DNA of 56,244 bases. Source: a virus. Below, one piece after another: positions 14,058 to 21,392 of this stretch. Made by a program: the position numbers and the translations under genes. How positions within the stretch are numbered: the first letter of the stretch is position 1; every line of letters starts with the position of its first letter. Below the pieces are notes generated by a model. That model was not told where the DNA came from. It did not search any database and saw only the letters and a program-made list of their open reading frames with translations. The stretch is taken from positions 1 to 56,244 of the IMG/VR virus record IMGVR_UViG_3300025872_000068. One strand, 5' to 3'.

Positions 14058-14086
14058 ATTATACGCAACCGTCTATCGAATGTCAA
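14058..14086 (-). promoter_or_regulatory. Consensus sigma-70-type promoter (leftward)
   Basis: Minus-strand -35 TTGACA (14086-14081), a 17-base spacer and -10 TATAAT (14063-14058) give a perfect consensus. The spacer contains CGATAGAC, also seen next to promoters at 21.1-21.4 kb. It lies over the stop of the upstream gene and drives the gene at 13595-14002 and beyond. Confidence 0.85.
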
Positions 14087-14294
14087 CGACAACCGTGTCG
14101 CCTTCGACATCGAACTTCCCGCTCTCCATGACGACATCCCAGTCCACGGTGGGGGTGCCAGCAGCCTCGCTGTCCCAGCACCGGAGAACCTCCCGCAGCG
14201 TGGGCCTCATCGACTGGTCGGGCCAGTTGTAGTGGACGAAGCGAAAGATCCCAGGTGCGTTGACCAGTTCGGTAGAACGAAATTCAAGTCTCAT
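14073..14294 (-). CDS. Small beta-rich protein, unknown
   Basis: A 73-residue protein with AGGAGC before the ATG at 14294. Starts MRLEFRSTELVN, a beta-strand-type opening, and continues with a Trp/Pro-rich loop, ending VVMESGKFDVEGDTVVVDIR. The C-terminal codons overlap the -35 box of the promoter that follows. No known family. Confidence 0.7.
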   Translation of the reverse strand: MRLEFRSTELVNAPGIFRFVHYNWPDQSMRPTLREVLRCWDSEAAGTPTVDWDVVMESGKFDVEGDTVVVDIR

Positions 14295-14305
14295 TGCCGT
14301 TGCTC

Positions 14306-14800
14306 CTATGAAAGTGTTATTCCATCCAGCGGGCCACTGACCAGCCAGATCCACGACTCATCCAATTCCTTGCTGGACACAGGCTTTCCTGCGTAGGTCA
14401 TCCATGTCCTGGTGTCCTGGCTCAACCATCTCTTGCCTGGGACAACGTAGCATTCGGAATCCTCGTCCCAGTGGGCTACCAGGTGACCATCCACTCCTTC
14501 CACAAAGGACCAGTGGAGGACACCCTGCTCGCCGATCATCTGTCCAGCAATAAACAAGTCCGATGCCTCTGACAAGACGACTGGGCTACAGCCGCCAGTG
14601 TTGAAGCCAGGCACAGTGCCGAGCATTTCCAGCAGCCTGGTAAGGAGACCGCTTTCTGCTGCGATGTCCTCGCGGTCCACCAGTGCTTCAGCTGCTGATC
14701 GCAGGTCGCCTCCCGGCATGCTATCTATGGCAGACAGAAACTCTCTCCAGAACCCCATCTTCTCGAAGAGAGGGTTAACGTGCATGATCTCTACGGGCAT
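14306..14800 (-). CDS. Unknown protein, acidic
   Basis: A 164-residue protein with AGGAG upstream. The first half is helical and acidic (FWREFLSAIDSMPGGDL, LTRLLEMLGTVPG). The second half is beta-rich with several Trp residues (GVLHWSFVEGVDGHLVAHW, SWIWLVSGPL). No motif recognised. It overlaps none of its neighbours and keeps the standard 10-base spacing of the cluster. Confidence 0.7.
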   Translation of the reverse strand: MPVEIMHVNPLFEKMGFWREFLSAIDSMPGGDLRSAAEALVDREDIAAESGLLTRLLEMLGTVPGFNTGGCSPVVLSEASDLFIAGQMIGEQGVLHWSFVEGVDGHLVAHWDEDSECYVVPGKRWLSQDTRTWMTYAGKPVSSKELDESWIWLVSGPLDGITLS

Positions 14801-14803
14801 TGT

Positions 14804-15370
14804 TCACTCCTGATAATTGAGGATCTGATCTCGCAGTGCTTTGGCATTGTCGTGTTCTGTGTGCTGGCATACCACCCGAATGTGTGGCACCTTCATCGAG
14901 TGGTAGGCAGGAACAACCTTGGGGAAGTCCCACTCACCGGGCCGCAGCAGCACACATCCCTCCTCGCTGCTCATGCGATCCAGCAGTGCCTCCACCCAGT
15001 GTCGCCCCAGGTCGCTCGGAAAGAAACCTGACGCCATGATATCGGAGACCAGATCTTCGTAACTCTCGCAGCTGTCCTCTCGTTCAGCGTGATCCTCAGC
15101 CTCCTCATGGATCAACGCTTCATCCGCGCTGACCTGGCTCCGACTCTCGTTGCCGAGGTCATCACCGGAGGACCAGCGGAAACCAACGATGCCAGCAACC
15201 TCGGCCCGCTCCACCCAAACACAGCCGCCTGCCATCCGATTGGGACCACGCTGCGCTGGGTCAACCACGCAGTAAGTGATCTCACGGATGATAAACCACT
15301 CTGCTCCCTCGAACAGTTCGTCGAGGTCCAGCCCTGCCTCGATCAGCAGGTCAATGTCAATTTTCTTCAT
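14804..15370 (-). CDS. Unknown acidic protein
   Basis: A 188-residue protein. The ATG at 15370 is preferred because ACAAGGAG sits 7 bases before it; the ATG at 15376 would leave only 1 base. Begins MKKIDIDLLIEAGLDLDELF. It has a Cys/Trp-containing beta core (FIIREITYCVVD), a long acidic helix (EEAEDHAEREDSCESYEDLV), and a C-terminal ILNYQE. The start overlaps the upstream stop by 14 bases. Unknown. Confidence 0.68.
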   Translation of the reverse strand: MKKIDIDLLIEAGLDLDELFEGAEWFIIREITYCVVDPAQRGPNRMAGGCVWVERAEVAGIVGFRWSSGDDLGNESRSQVSADEALIHEEAEDHAEREDSCESYEDLVSDIMASGFFPSDLGRHWVEALLDRMSSEEGCVLLRPGEWDFPKVVPAYHSMKVPHIRVVCQHTEHDNAKALRDQILNYQE

Positions 15371-15617
15371 TTTCATTCTCCTTGTTGCTTCCAATGTGCA
15401 TGGTCAATCGCACCGGAGGTTCCATGAACTCCGCCATGTAGCTGACGCGAGTACTTTCGCCCGTGTCGCGGGGCAGTCGACCATCTTCAAGTGCAGCAGA
15501 AGCGGCCTGCGCGATCTCCAGCCACTCCCGAAGCGGCTCATCAGCGAACCACTTTGTTTGTCCCATCGGCTGACCGTCTAACGTCTCTGCGATCAGCGTC
15601 ATGCGCCATTTAGCCAT
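15357..15617 (-). CDS. Small protein, unknown
   Basis: An 86-residue protein with CCAAGGAG upstream. The sequence suggests a beta hairpin followed by a helix (WRMTLIAETLDGQPM, WLEIAQAASAALEDGR), a beta strand (PPVRLTMHIG), and an Asn/Glu-rich tail (KENENEEN). Overlaps the downstream start by 14 bases. Function unknown. Confidence 0.68.
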   Translation of the reverse strand: MAKWRMTLIAETLDGQPMGQTKWFADEPLREWLEIAQAASAALEDGRLPRDTGESTRVSYMAEFMEPPVRLTMHIGSNKENENEEN

Positions 15618-15915
15618 TGTTGTTCTCCTTGGTCAGTGGTGGACTGTCTGAACCCAATTTGGACCCGAGGCCGTACCCCCTGTCGTAGCCGAGTTGATAC
15701 CCAGCCACATAATCCTCGATCCGCTTGAGCGATGCCTGCGAGCCGGTCACCCAGAGGTGTGCCAGGTCGCCCTGGGGCGAGTAATGCCACTCTGCGTCGA
15801 CCTTCAGCTTGTGATCCCACACGAAATCTCCCACCAGGTCTGCGGTGACCTCTCGGTGGAGGATGGGAACCGTGAATATGTGGCGAGTCAGCCAGTTCGT
15901 GCGGCCAGTCGGCAT
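15610..15915 (-). CDS. Small protein, unknown
   Basis: A 101-residue protein with ACAAGGAG 8 bases before the ATG. Mixed alpha/beta; the centre has YSPQGDLAHLWVTGSQASLK and then a Gly/Tyr-rich helix-like segment (VAGYQLGYDRGYGLGSKLG). The C-terminus is polar. The ribosome-binding site reads as a near match to the ACARGGA core recognised by CsrA. Confidence 0.68.
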   Translation of the reverse strand: MPTGRTNWLTRHIFTVPILHREVTADLVGDFVWDHKLKVDAEWHYSPQGDLAHLWVTGSQASLKRIEDYVAGYQLGYDRGYGLGSKLGSDSPPLTKENNNG

Positions 15916-15942
15916 TGTCTTGTCTCCTTGTTGTTGCTGAAA

Positions 15943-16188
15943 CTACCAGTAAAGATGACCGTCGACGAGCGTAGCAGCACATGCCCTACCGTCCTCATCG
16001 TGCCAGCCGTTGACGTTGCACATGCGGACCTCGTACCGCTTCGAGGTCTTGCGAACCTGAACCACCTGCACGCCGCCATGCGAGGAGGGATTGCAATCCT
16101 CGTGATTGACGCACCCACTAAATGGGCGGTTGTGGACGACCGTCTGCCACTTCGATGAGACAGAGACGGGAAGCTTGACGCTGTTCAT
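15943..16188 (-). CDS. Small Cys/His-containing protein, unknown
   Basis: An 81-residue protein with GCAAGGAG upstream. Several Cys and His residues (SGCVNHEDCNPSSH and later VRMCNVNGWHDEDGRAC) could bind one zinc. Otherwise beta-rich. No family recognised. It sits in the middle of the evenly spaced small-gene cluster. Confidence 0.65.
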   Translation of the reverse strand: MNSVKLPVSVSSKWQTVVHNRPFSGCVNHEDCNPSSHGGVQVVQVRKTSKRYEVRMCNVNGWHDEDGRACAATLVDGHLYW

Positions 16189-16211
16189 TGTCTTCTCCTT
16201 GCTGCCTGAAA

Positions 16212-16679
16212 CTACTTGTCGCCTGCAGCACGCTGCCGCAGGGCGGTGATGATCTCATTCTTGTCGACACTGCTCACGCCTGGAATCAACTCCACCAGCA
16301 GGTGCTTAAGGCGGTCGTCAAACTCCACCTCGCCCGAGGCGAGTGCTTCAGCGTAGTACTCGCAGTCATCCAGCTGCGAGGCGTTGTCCTGGAACTCGAT
16401 CTCGTACCGAATGACATCGTTCAGCTTCTCGGCCAGCTCCTGCTGATCAGGAGTAGCTCCCTTCCGGTAGGCCACGAAGCCGCAGCGGTCATACACCTGA
16501 TCGTACTTGCCTCCGTTCCAGTTTCGGAACAGGGAGTCATAGGTGTACACGATACGGCTCTCGTCACAGAAGTCACGGACAACATCGTAGACGCCATCCA
16601 CATCGATCCCGCTGCCGGAGTAGGACATGTAAGTCCCCTCAATCAACATCTCCACGTTCGCACACACCACCAGGTTCAT
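16212..16679 (-). CDS. Unknown protein, acidic
   Basis: A 155-residue protein overlapping the preceding gene by 4 bases (ATGA). The N-terminus is beta-like (MNLVVCANVEMLIEGTYM), then an acidic alpha/beta middle with Tyr (YDVVRDFCDESRIVYTYDSL), then helical (PDQQELAEKLNDVIRYEI). The C-terminal 40 residues are a Leu-rich helix pair (RLKHLLVELIPG). No motif recognised. Confidence 0.68.
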   Translation of the reverse strand: MNLVVCANVEMLIEGTYMSYSGSGIDVDGVYDVVRDFCDESRIVYTYDSLFRNWNGGKYDQVYDRCGFVAYRKGATPDQQELAEKLNDVIRYEIEFQDNASQLDDCEYYAEALASGEVEFDDRLKHLLVELIPGVSSVDKNEIITALRQRAAGDK

Positions 16680-17020
16680 TGAGATTCCCTTTCCTTCTCG
16701 CGTGCCATGGACTCTTCGACGCTGCGTTCGATCATGCCAGCCACTCGCCGCATGAACTGTTTCCTGGTCATCGTGTCGGCATTGGTCACCAAATAGTGCC
16801 AGTTCTTGATGCAGTCAAACTCAGTAAATTCCTTGGCGACATCCAAAACATCGGCATGTCCCAGGTATCGGATGCGGAAAATCCACTCGTTGACATTGCC
16901 CATGTGGATCTGTGACAGGCCAACGTGCATACTCATCATCACGAGATCGCGAACGATCTCCTCTTCCACTTTTCCGATGGGCTTGCGATTGCAATTCTCC
17001 CAACTGTACATCAGCGGCAT
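16676..17020 (-). CDS. Unknown helical protein
   Basis: A 114-residue protein with ACAAGGAG upstream. Mostly helical, with MYSWENCNRKPIGKVEEEIV at the start and a very charged tail (ESMAREKERESQ). No recognised family. It lies directly after the small terminator-like hairpin at 17037-17057. Confidence 0.68.
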   Translation of the reverse strand: MPLMYSWENCNRKPIGKVEEEIVRDLVMMSMHVGLSQIHMGNVNEWIFRIRYLGHADVLDVAKEFTEFDCIKNWHYLVTNADTMTRKQFMRRVAGMIERSVEESMAREKERESQ

Positions 17021-17036
17021 TGTCTTTCTCCTTGTT

Positions 17037-17057
17037 AAAACCAGTCGTTGATCGACT
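17037..17057 (-). terminator. Weak terminator-like hairpin
   Basis: On the minus strand AGTCG/CGACT form a 5-pair stem with a 5-base loop, then GG and TTTT. The stem is short, so termination is likely partial. The rest of the 121-base gap (17058-17141) has an ACAAGGAG site, but no convincing gene after it. Confidence 0.4.
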
Positions 17058-17141
17058 CAGGCAGCACACGCCACGAGCGATGCTCCCTCTTCTCCAACCA
17101 TTCGTTTGTTGTCTCCTTGTGCGTGCATTCTACACAAACCG

Positions 17142-17465
17142 CTATTGCCCATCAACGCCAAGTGAGGAAATTTCGTTGTCGATGAACTCCCACGCCTTCC
17201 ACGCCCTGTCGAATCGTCGACTGTTGTTGTGGATGTCGAGGTTGCTGCACTCGTCGCAGTCGCGACCGCAATGCTCATCATGCGAGTCACAGAACAGACC
17301 GCGAATCTCGTCCAGCTCTTCCAGCGTGTAGAAGTTTCCACTGCGGTTGACCAGTGCAACCATCTCATCGGTGATCGTGTCTGAGCCAGCATTGCGGTCG
17401 ATGACATACCGCAACGTCTTCTTGCTGATGCCCAGGTCGTCCTGAAGGTGATACTTCCTACTCAT
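17142..17465 (-). CDS. Small protein with Cys-rich region
   Basis: A 107-residue protein starting MSRKYHLQDDLGISKKTLR, with ATGGAG upstream and an 8-base overlap with the preceding stop. The opening looks like a small HTH (LGISKKTLRYVIDRN). A four-Cys/His cluster follows (FCDSHDEHCGRDCDECS, about residues 63-79), possibly a zinc knuckle. No family is known to me. A regulatory role is possible. Confidence 0.68.
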   Translation of the reverse strand: MSRKYHLQDDLGISKKTLRYVIDRNAGSDTITDEMVALVNRSGNFYTLEELDEIRGLFCDSHDEHCGRDCDECSNLDIHNNSRRFDRAWKAWEFIDNEISSLGVDGQ

Positions 17466-18000
17466 CGTCTTGCTCCATTGGTTGAAGGATCTTTTCGCCC
17501 TTGAAGTACACGTTGCCCTGATCGTCGCACACCCAGAAGTGCAGCGTGATCGGGCCATCGTCATTCAGCCAGTACCAGTAGTCGCCAGCGTACAGGTTGC
17601 ACGCCTTGTCGACATCGACGCCCTGCTCGAACATGTCCGCCGTCGCGAACTCGTCGCGGTAGTTGACCGCGATGCGGGTGGACTTCTCATCCTGCTCGAC
17701 GCACCACTTGGACACCGGCTCAACGAGGTTCTTGATGTTGGCCGTGTAGTCGGCAATCAATACCCAGTCCTCGTTTCCGAACACGAGGTAGACGTAGCCT
17801 AGACACTGCCTGCTGGCAGCATCGTGCAGCGTCAGCCACTGCTCCGATGTGCTGCCCATCTCGTTTAGCACCGCATCTCTGTCGGTGCTGTTGTGGTCCA
17901 GTGCCAGTTTGTCGCCGCCATCGTCGATGTTGAGCGTATAGCCTGCGGCCAGGAAGGCGTCTACCAGTAGCTCACACGTCGCGCGTTCACTTGGTTTCAT
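17458..18000 (-). CDS. Unknown protein, acidic and Trp-rich
   Basis: A 180-residue protein with AAAGGAGAT upstream. The N-terminal 45 residues are mixed with a GGDKLALDHN turn. The central part contains YVYLVFGNEDWVLIADYT, and residues 90-130 have an acidic helix. The C-terminus is strongly beta (YWYWLNDDGPITLHFWVCDD). The start overlaps the upstream microprotein stop by 4 bases. No family is recognised. Confidence 0.7.
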   Translation of the reverse strand: MKPSERATCELLVDAFLAAGYTLNIDDGGDKLALDHNSTDRDAVLNEMGSTSEQWLTLHDAASRQCLGYVYLVFGNEDWVLIADYTANIKNLVEPVSKWCVEQDEKSTRIAVNYRDEFATADMFEQGVDVDKACNLYAGDYWYWLNDDGPITLHFWVCDDQGNVYFKGEKILQPMEQDDE

Positions 18001-18098
18001 GGTTGATCTCCTTTGCCATCTTGAGGATCCTTCGCCGCCGCCTCGGCAGCCTGCCAGAGGTCGGCGGGCTGCGAGAGGTTCTTGCGTTCAGCGGTCAT
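17997..18098 (-). CDS. 33-residue microprotein
   Basis: An ATG at 18098 lies in an ATGA overlap with the preceding gene, and its own TGA overlaps the next ATG by 4 bases (17997-18000), so this short frame fills the gap exactly. The product is polar and alanine-rich (TAERKNLSQPADLWQAAEAA then KDPQDGKGDQP). The two-sided overlap is the main evidence; no function can be inferred. Confidence 0.55.
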   Translation of the reverse strand: MTAERKNLSQPADLWQAAEAAAKDPQDGKGDQP

Positions 18099-18610
18099 TG
18101 ACTAGCCCCTACAGGTTGGGTGGCGATCGACGTTTCCAGTTCGGCAATGGCAACCTGCATTGCCGCGATCGAGTGCGTGCGCTGTGCCCAAAAATCCAGC
18201 GGTCCCCACTGCTCGCCAGCTGCCGTCAGCACATAGTCACCGCGAACTGCACGGTGCTTGCGGGCAGCGTCCTTCAGCTGCCTCACCCACGCGGCGCGTT
18301 CGCGCTGCTCAGCTTCGTGCTCAGCAATCACCTCGTCAATCTCAGCGTCTGCGGCACGCAACTTCCGCAGCCAGGCCGAGATGAACCGCTTGGCACCAGC
18401 GAGGGTGCCGCACAGCCCGTCTACCGTGTAGTCGCAGGGGTAGCACTGACCGTGATCGGCGATGCGGATCTTCAGCTGCTGACCGTCTGGCGCGGTGACC
18501 ATAACGTACATGCTGCCAGTACCAGCTATCTGGTAATCGGCATCGAGGCCGAGTCGCTCGGCATGTGCGATGACCGATTGGCACTGGCGGTACACTTTGG
18601 CTGTGGTCAT
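18095..18610 (-). CDS. Unknown protein, helical C-terminus
   Basis: A 171-residue protein. The ATG at 18610 has AAAGGAG at about 7 bases, better than the ATG at 18616. First third: a small beta sheet region (YQIAGTGSMYVMVTAPDGQQ, then LKIRIADHG) with a pair of Cys. The rest is a long charged helix (EIDEVIAEHEAEQRERAAWV), probably coiled coil, and a Trp-rich end. Unknown. Confidence 0.7.
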   Translation of the reverse strand: MTTAKVYRQCQSVIAHAERLGLDADYQIAGTGSMYVMVTAPDGQQLKIRIADHGQCYPCDYTVDGLCGTLAGAKRFISAWLRKLRAADAEIDEVIAEHEAEQRERAAWVRQLKDAARKHRAVRGDYVLTAAGEQWGPLDFWAQRTHSIAAMQVAIAELETSIATQPVGASQ

Positions 18611-18632
18611 GGTCATTCTCCTTTGTGTTGGT

Positions 18633-18860
18633 TTAGTTGAGTTCACCACAGGCGGCGAACCCCGTCGCCCAGTCGTCGAGCCTACGCATCGCCTGCGGGT
18701 AAGCGCGGGCTTGCAGCATTCGCCATTCGCCATCGCCCGTCACCCGAAAGTCACACCTGATCTTGTTCTGCTCGACGAACTCGGAGAACAGAGCCATCAG
18801 CCGGTCTTCCTGCGAGGAAGGGAAGAAGAGGATTCGTCGCATCGGTTCTTTCGTTGCCAT
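18633..18860 (-). CDS. Small unknown protein with AAAGGGT leader
   Basis: A 75-residue protein from ATG 18860 with GAAAGGGT before it. Starts MATKEPMRRILFFPSSQEDR, with mixed alpha/beta pattern and a C-terminal helix around RRLDDWATGFAACG. This is the first of five genes whose ribosome-binding site is AAAGGG rather than AAGGAG. No family known. Confidence 0.65.
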   Translation of the reverse strand: MATKEPMRRILFFPSSQEDRLMALFSEFVEQNKIRCDFRVTGDGEWRMLQARAYPQAMRRLDDWATGFAACGELN

Positions 18861-18962
18861 TGCCACACCCTTTCGTTGAACTTGTTGAGTTGAGGTAACC
18901 TGCCTCATCAGACCGCCGGAGGTAATCCCGGCGATGTCGCCCCATCACTGGGACGATTCGGC
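18861..18962 (-). promoter_or_regulatory. Structured leader between leftward small genes
   Basis: A 102-base gap holding CGCCGG/CCGGCG around an 8-base loop (about 18912-18931), a CCCA/TGGG hairpin near 18944-18955, and a GAGG/CCTC pair near 18892-18906. There is no U-tract. It probably forms a structured 5' leader for the gene at 18633-18860. Confidence 0.35.
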
Positions 18963-19169
18963 TTACCAACCGCGCCGCTCTTCACGCACCTCGAAGTAGT
19001 CCCGCATGAAGCCCGTCGCATCTCGCACTGAGGTGAACTCTGTTGCGATCTCCTCGTCAGTCATCGTCTCAATGATGACATCACCACCCCTCTCGTATCG
19101 TTCCATCGCCAGTTTCTTGATGCGATCTACCCGTTTCCGAAGCTGCGTTGTCCAATTGAAGCTATCCAT
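18963..19169 (-). CDS. Small helical protein
   Basis: A 68-residue protein starting MDSFNWTTQLRKRVDRI at 19169 with GAAAGGGC upstream. Predicted to be all helical and rich in charged residues (KLAMERYERGGDVIIETMTD, then VREERRGW). Possibly a small regulator, with no family recognised. Longer open frames through its upstream gap are not supported. Confidence 0.65.
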   Translation of the reverse strand: MDSFNWTTQLRKRVDRIKKLAMERYERGGDVIIETMTDEEIATEFTSVRDATGFMRDYFEVREERRGW

Positions 19170-19194
19170 GTCATTGCCCTTTCGTTGAAGGTTG

Positions 19195-19449
19195 CTATCG
19201 GTAGTGCGTGCGAACGACCACATAGTTGCCACTCCACCATTGTGCATCGTCGTCCTCATCGCCAGAGCCGTCCGGCGCTTCCCACCGCCGCATCCCACCG
19301 GCTCGCCGGAACGTCTCCCATTCGGACTGGGGCAGTCCGAGGGGCTCGCGCTTTGCCATCGCCAAGCTGAAGTCGAGCGTGTCCCACTCTCCGCAGTAGC
19401 TAAGTCCTTCGCCAGCCGGTGCGCGGTACAGACGGTATTTGATGACCAT
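19195..19449 (-). CDS. Small unknown protein preceded by 60-bp repeat
   Basis: An 84-residue protein starting MVIKYRLYRAPAGEGLSYCG at 19449 with CAAAGGGT upstream. A beta-rich N-terminus is followed by a Trp/Arg-rich helix (SEWETFRRAGGMRRWEA) and an acidic segment GSGDEDDDAQWW. The 60-bp repeat at 19475-19534 begins 25 bases upstream and is its leader. Function unknown. Confidence 0.65.
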   Translation of the reverse strand: MVIKYRLYRAPAGEGLSYCGEWDTLDFSLAMAKREPLGLPQSEWETFRRAGGMRRWEAPDGSGDEDDDAQWWSGNYVVVRTHYR

Positions 19450-19474
19450 TGCAAGACCCTTTGCTGAAAGAACA

Positions 19475-19534
19475 GAACCGGAACAGTACACACTAGGCAG
19501 CACGCCGAACTGGTCGAGGTGCTGCCCGATACGG
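19475..19534 (-). repeat. 60-bp direct repeat, copy 1 (hairpin leader)
   Basis: Identical for 60 bases to 19829-19888. Contains an 8-base perfect inverted repeat GGCAGCAC/GTGCTGCC with a 15-base loop (19496-19526) and the GTACACACTAG segment. It sits in the leader of the gene at 19195-19449. Perfect identity over a non-coding segment suggests a conserved regulatory or RNA-processing element or a recent duplication. Confidence 0.85.
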
Positions 19535-19554
19535 GCTGGTCAAGGCGGGGCAGT

Positions 19555-19806
19555 CTACATGCCTTTGCGAATCAAATTCCAGTCGCAAGCGCTCCAGTGG
19601 CCGTCACACCAGTCCCGCACTCGGCACACCGCTTGTTTGGAGCCGGTGACAACAACCGCGATATTTTCGTGAGAATCCCGAGTGGTTATTTCGCTGATCC
19701 TCAGCCGATTGACCTTGATGAACACCTCCATCCTGAACTTGAAGTTCTCGACTTCCGAGCCGTCGAGTACATAGACGCAGTTCTGAACTTGATTCTTGAT
19801 TGCCAT
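19555..19806 (-). CDS. Small beta-rich protein preceded by 60-bp repeat
   Basis: An 83-residue protein with CAAAGGGT upstream. Begins with a hydrophobic beta sheet (NQVQNCVYVLDGSEVENFKF), later IAVVVTGSKQAVCRVRDWC and ends IRKGM. The pattern looks like a small ferredoxin-like or KH-like alpha/beta fold, but this is unproven. Its leader is repeat copy 2 (19829-19888), as for the gene at 19195-19449. Confidence 0.65.
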   Translation of the reverse strand: MAIKNQVQNCVYVLDGSEVENFKFRMEVFIKVNRLRISEITTRDSHENIAVVVTGSKQAVCRVRDWCDGHWSACDWNLIRKGM

Positions 19807-19828
19807 TGTCTAACCCTTTGTTGCTGAG

Positions 19829-19888
19829 GAACCGGAACAGTACACACTAGGCAGCACGCCGAACTGGTCGAGGTGCTGCCCGATACGG
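19829..19888 (-). repeat. 60-bp direct repeat, copy 2 (hairpin leader)
   Basis: A perfect copy of 19475-19534, offset by 354 bases, again placed in the leader of a small leftward gene. The hairpin arms are at 19850-19857 and 19873-19880. Confidence 0.85.
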
Positions 19889-19906
19889 ACTGGATTGGAC
19901 TGTACC

Positions 19907-20656
19907 CTATGCCATCACCAGACTGATCGCGTGGAGCTTGGGCTTGGAGCCGTGGCCGATGATGGCGTAGCCACCCTTGCCGTACTGCGTTCCGCTGCAA
20001 CCGAAGCACTGATCGCACGTCTTGCGCTTCCCACCCTCATCGGACGCGGGGCAGACCTTCTCGCCAGCCATCAGGGGCTGATCGGCACGACGCAGGCGGA
20101 ACGTACGCCATCCAGCGGCGATGGCAGTTTCCGCACCGGGGAGAGTCTCGACCGATGCCATCAGGAACTCTAGCCATCGTTGATCGCAATTCCGCCACTG
20201 GTGGGTGTAGCCGGTGCGTTTCTTCCCGGTGATGGCGATGAGCGGTAGCCAAGCATCAAGGGGGCTAGCGGTGGGATCCCCGTACGCCCCGCAACGCAAG
20301 CCCCGCCCCGCGAACAACCAGCCGTGTTTCTCTTCATTGAAGACCGGATAAGCACCCCGATGGTAGGCATGGTAAATCGATTGGGGTGCTTGCCCGACGT
20401 TGACGTAGCAAGCACGATTTTTTCCCAGCACACCCCGTAGTGGGCAATCACCGCAGATAGCATCGTCTACACCAGTAGCCACCGCATCGACCGGAGTTAC
20501 ATCGGTCCTGAGAATCCACGTTTGAACCATGTCACCAGTTTTTCTATTGCTGGTCTTCATGGTAGCAATCACCACAATCGGGGAGCCGTCGATGAGGGAC
20601 GGTCCCTGCCATACCACTACGCCACGATGCTTAGTGGGCTTCTTGATCTTAGCCAT
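19907..20656 (-). CDS. Conserved Cys-rich phage/plasmid protein, unknown
   Basis: A 249-residue protein from ATG 20656 with CAAAGGGT upstream. Conserved blocks include VVWQGPSLIDGSPIVVIAT, CGDCPLRG (about 69-76), CYVNVGQAPQSIYHAY (about 83-98) and GRGLRCGAYGDPTASPLDAW (about 116-135). Near the C-terminus there is a second Cys cluster (CPASDE, then CDQCFGCSG). I have seen this conserved protein in phages and plasmids without any known function. The Cys pairs suggest metal binding, perhaps Fe-S or zinc. First gene of the leftward operon downstream of the tandem promoters. Confidence 0.8.
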   Translation of the reverse strand: MAKIKKPTKHRGVVVWQGPSLIDGSPIVVIATMKTSNRKTGDMVQTWILRTDVTPVDAVATGVDDAICGDCPLRGVLGKNRACYVNVGQAPQSIYHAYHRGAYPVFNEEKHGWLFAGRGLRCGAYGDPTASPLDAWLPLIAITGKKRTGYTHQWRNCDQRWLEFLMASVETLPGAETAIAAGWRTFRLRRADQPLMAGEKVCPASDEGGKRKTCDQCFGCSGTQYGKGGYAIIGHGSKPKLHAISLVMA

Positions 20657-21126
20657 TGTCAAACCCTTTGCTATCAAGGAAAACCGGAAGAACATATAGC
20701 CGACCACAGGCTATTTATTCCCCTGTGGGCAGTTAATACCCTTGCGAGTGTTAACCTGATTTAGCTAACGGCGGGCTTTGTGCATCGTCGGTAGGAACAC
20801 CTACCTAGCACCCCCATGGCTCATCACCGCGCCACCCCCCTATTCCCACCGTTACACGGAACCACCCTAGGGTGCCGCTTGCCGTATCCCCATCATGCCA
20901 ACAATCAGGTACACTACTAGCCCGATTGATGATGGGTACGCGCCGGTTCAATAGTCCGATCTGCGCTTGCCGTATCGAATTGCCAAAGATCTATGCGTCT
21001 GAACGTCTGTGGTCCAGTACGGATTCCAAGCGAGAGGGATCCCTCGTATGGAAACTGGTCCAACGTCATCACGACGGTGGCCGCAACTGATGGAAACGCC
21101 GGTATCGCTTCCCACCAGATGCCCTA

Positions 21127-21155
21127 ATTATAGCCTATCGAAGGTAGCTTGTCAA
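21127..21155 (-). promoter_or_regulatory. Consensus leftward promoter P1
   Basis: Minus strand -35 TTGACA (21155-21150), a 17-base spacer and -10 TATAAT (21132-21127), a perfect sigma-70 consensus. The spacer ends in CGATAGGC directly before the -10. Confidence 0.88.
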
Positions 21156-21241
21156 CCTCTAGCTTTCCATTCCCCGACAAGCCACTCAAGGGTCTAGGGA
21201 AGTACTTGCGTGATGAGGTTCTCACCACTCTCGACTTGCTC

Positions 21242-21270
21242 ATTCTACTCTATAGGCGATTGGCCGTCAA
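21242..21270 (-). promoter_or_regulatory. Leftward promoter P2
   Basis: Minus strand -35 TTGACG (21270-21265), a 17-base spacer and -10 TAGAAT (21247-21242), each one base off consensus. It is 115 bases upstream of P1, with shared flanking sequence (CCCG..., CAAGGG..., GGGAAG) on the upstream side. Confidence 0.72.
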
Positions 21271-21363
21271 TGGGTTCTGATCATTTTGTTCCCGCTCAGC
21301 CATTCAAGGGAGCAAGGGAAGCCAAGACCGTGAACCACAACAAACCATTCACCCAACACTTGT

Positions 21364-21392
21364 AGTATAGTCTATCGCCCGTACCATGTCAA
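21364..21392 (-). promoter_or_regulatory. Leftward promoter P3
   Basis: Minus strand -35 TTGACA (21392-21387), a 17-base spacer and -10 TATACT (21369-21364), one base off consensus. It is 122 bases upstream of P2. Its spacer ends in CGATAGAC, matching P1. Confidence 0.85.

Noticed and set aside
17058-17141. Possible micro-gene after an ACAAGGAG site (frame ending RVLPESINDWF).
   Set aside because: The protein-like frame has only a TTG or no start at a poor distance, and it ends within a terminator-like hairpin. The ATG frame gives only 15 codons.
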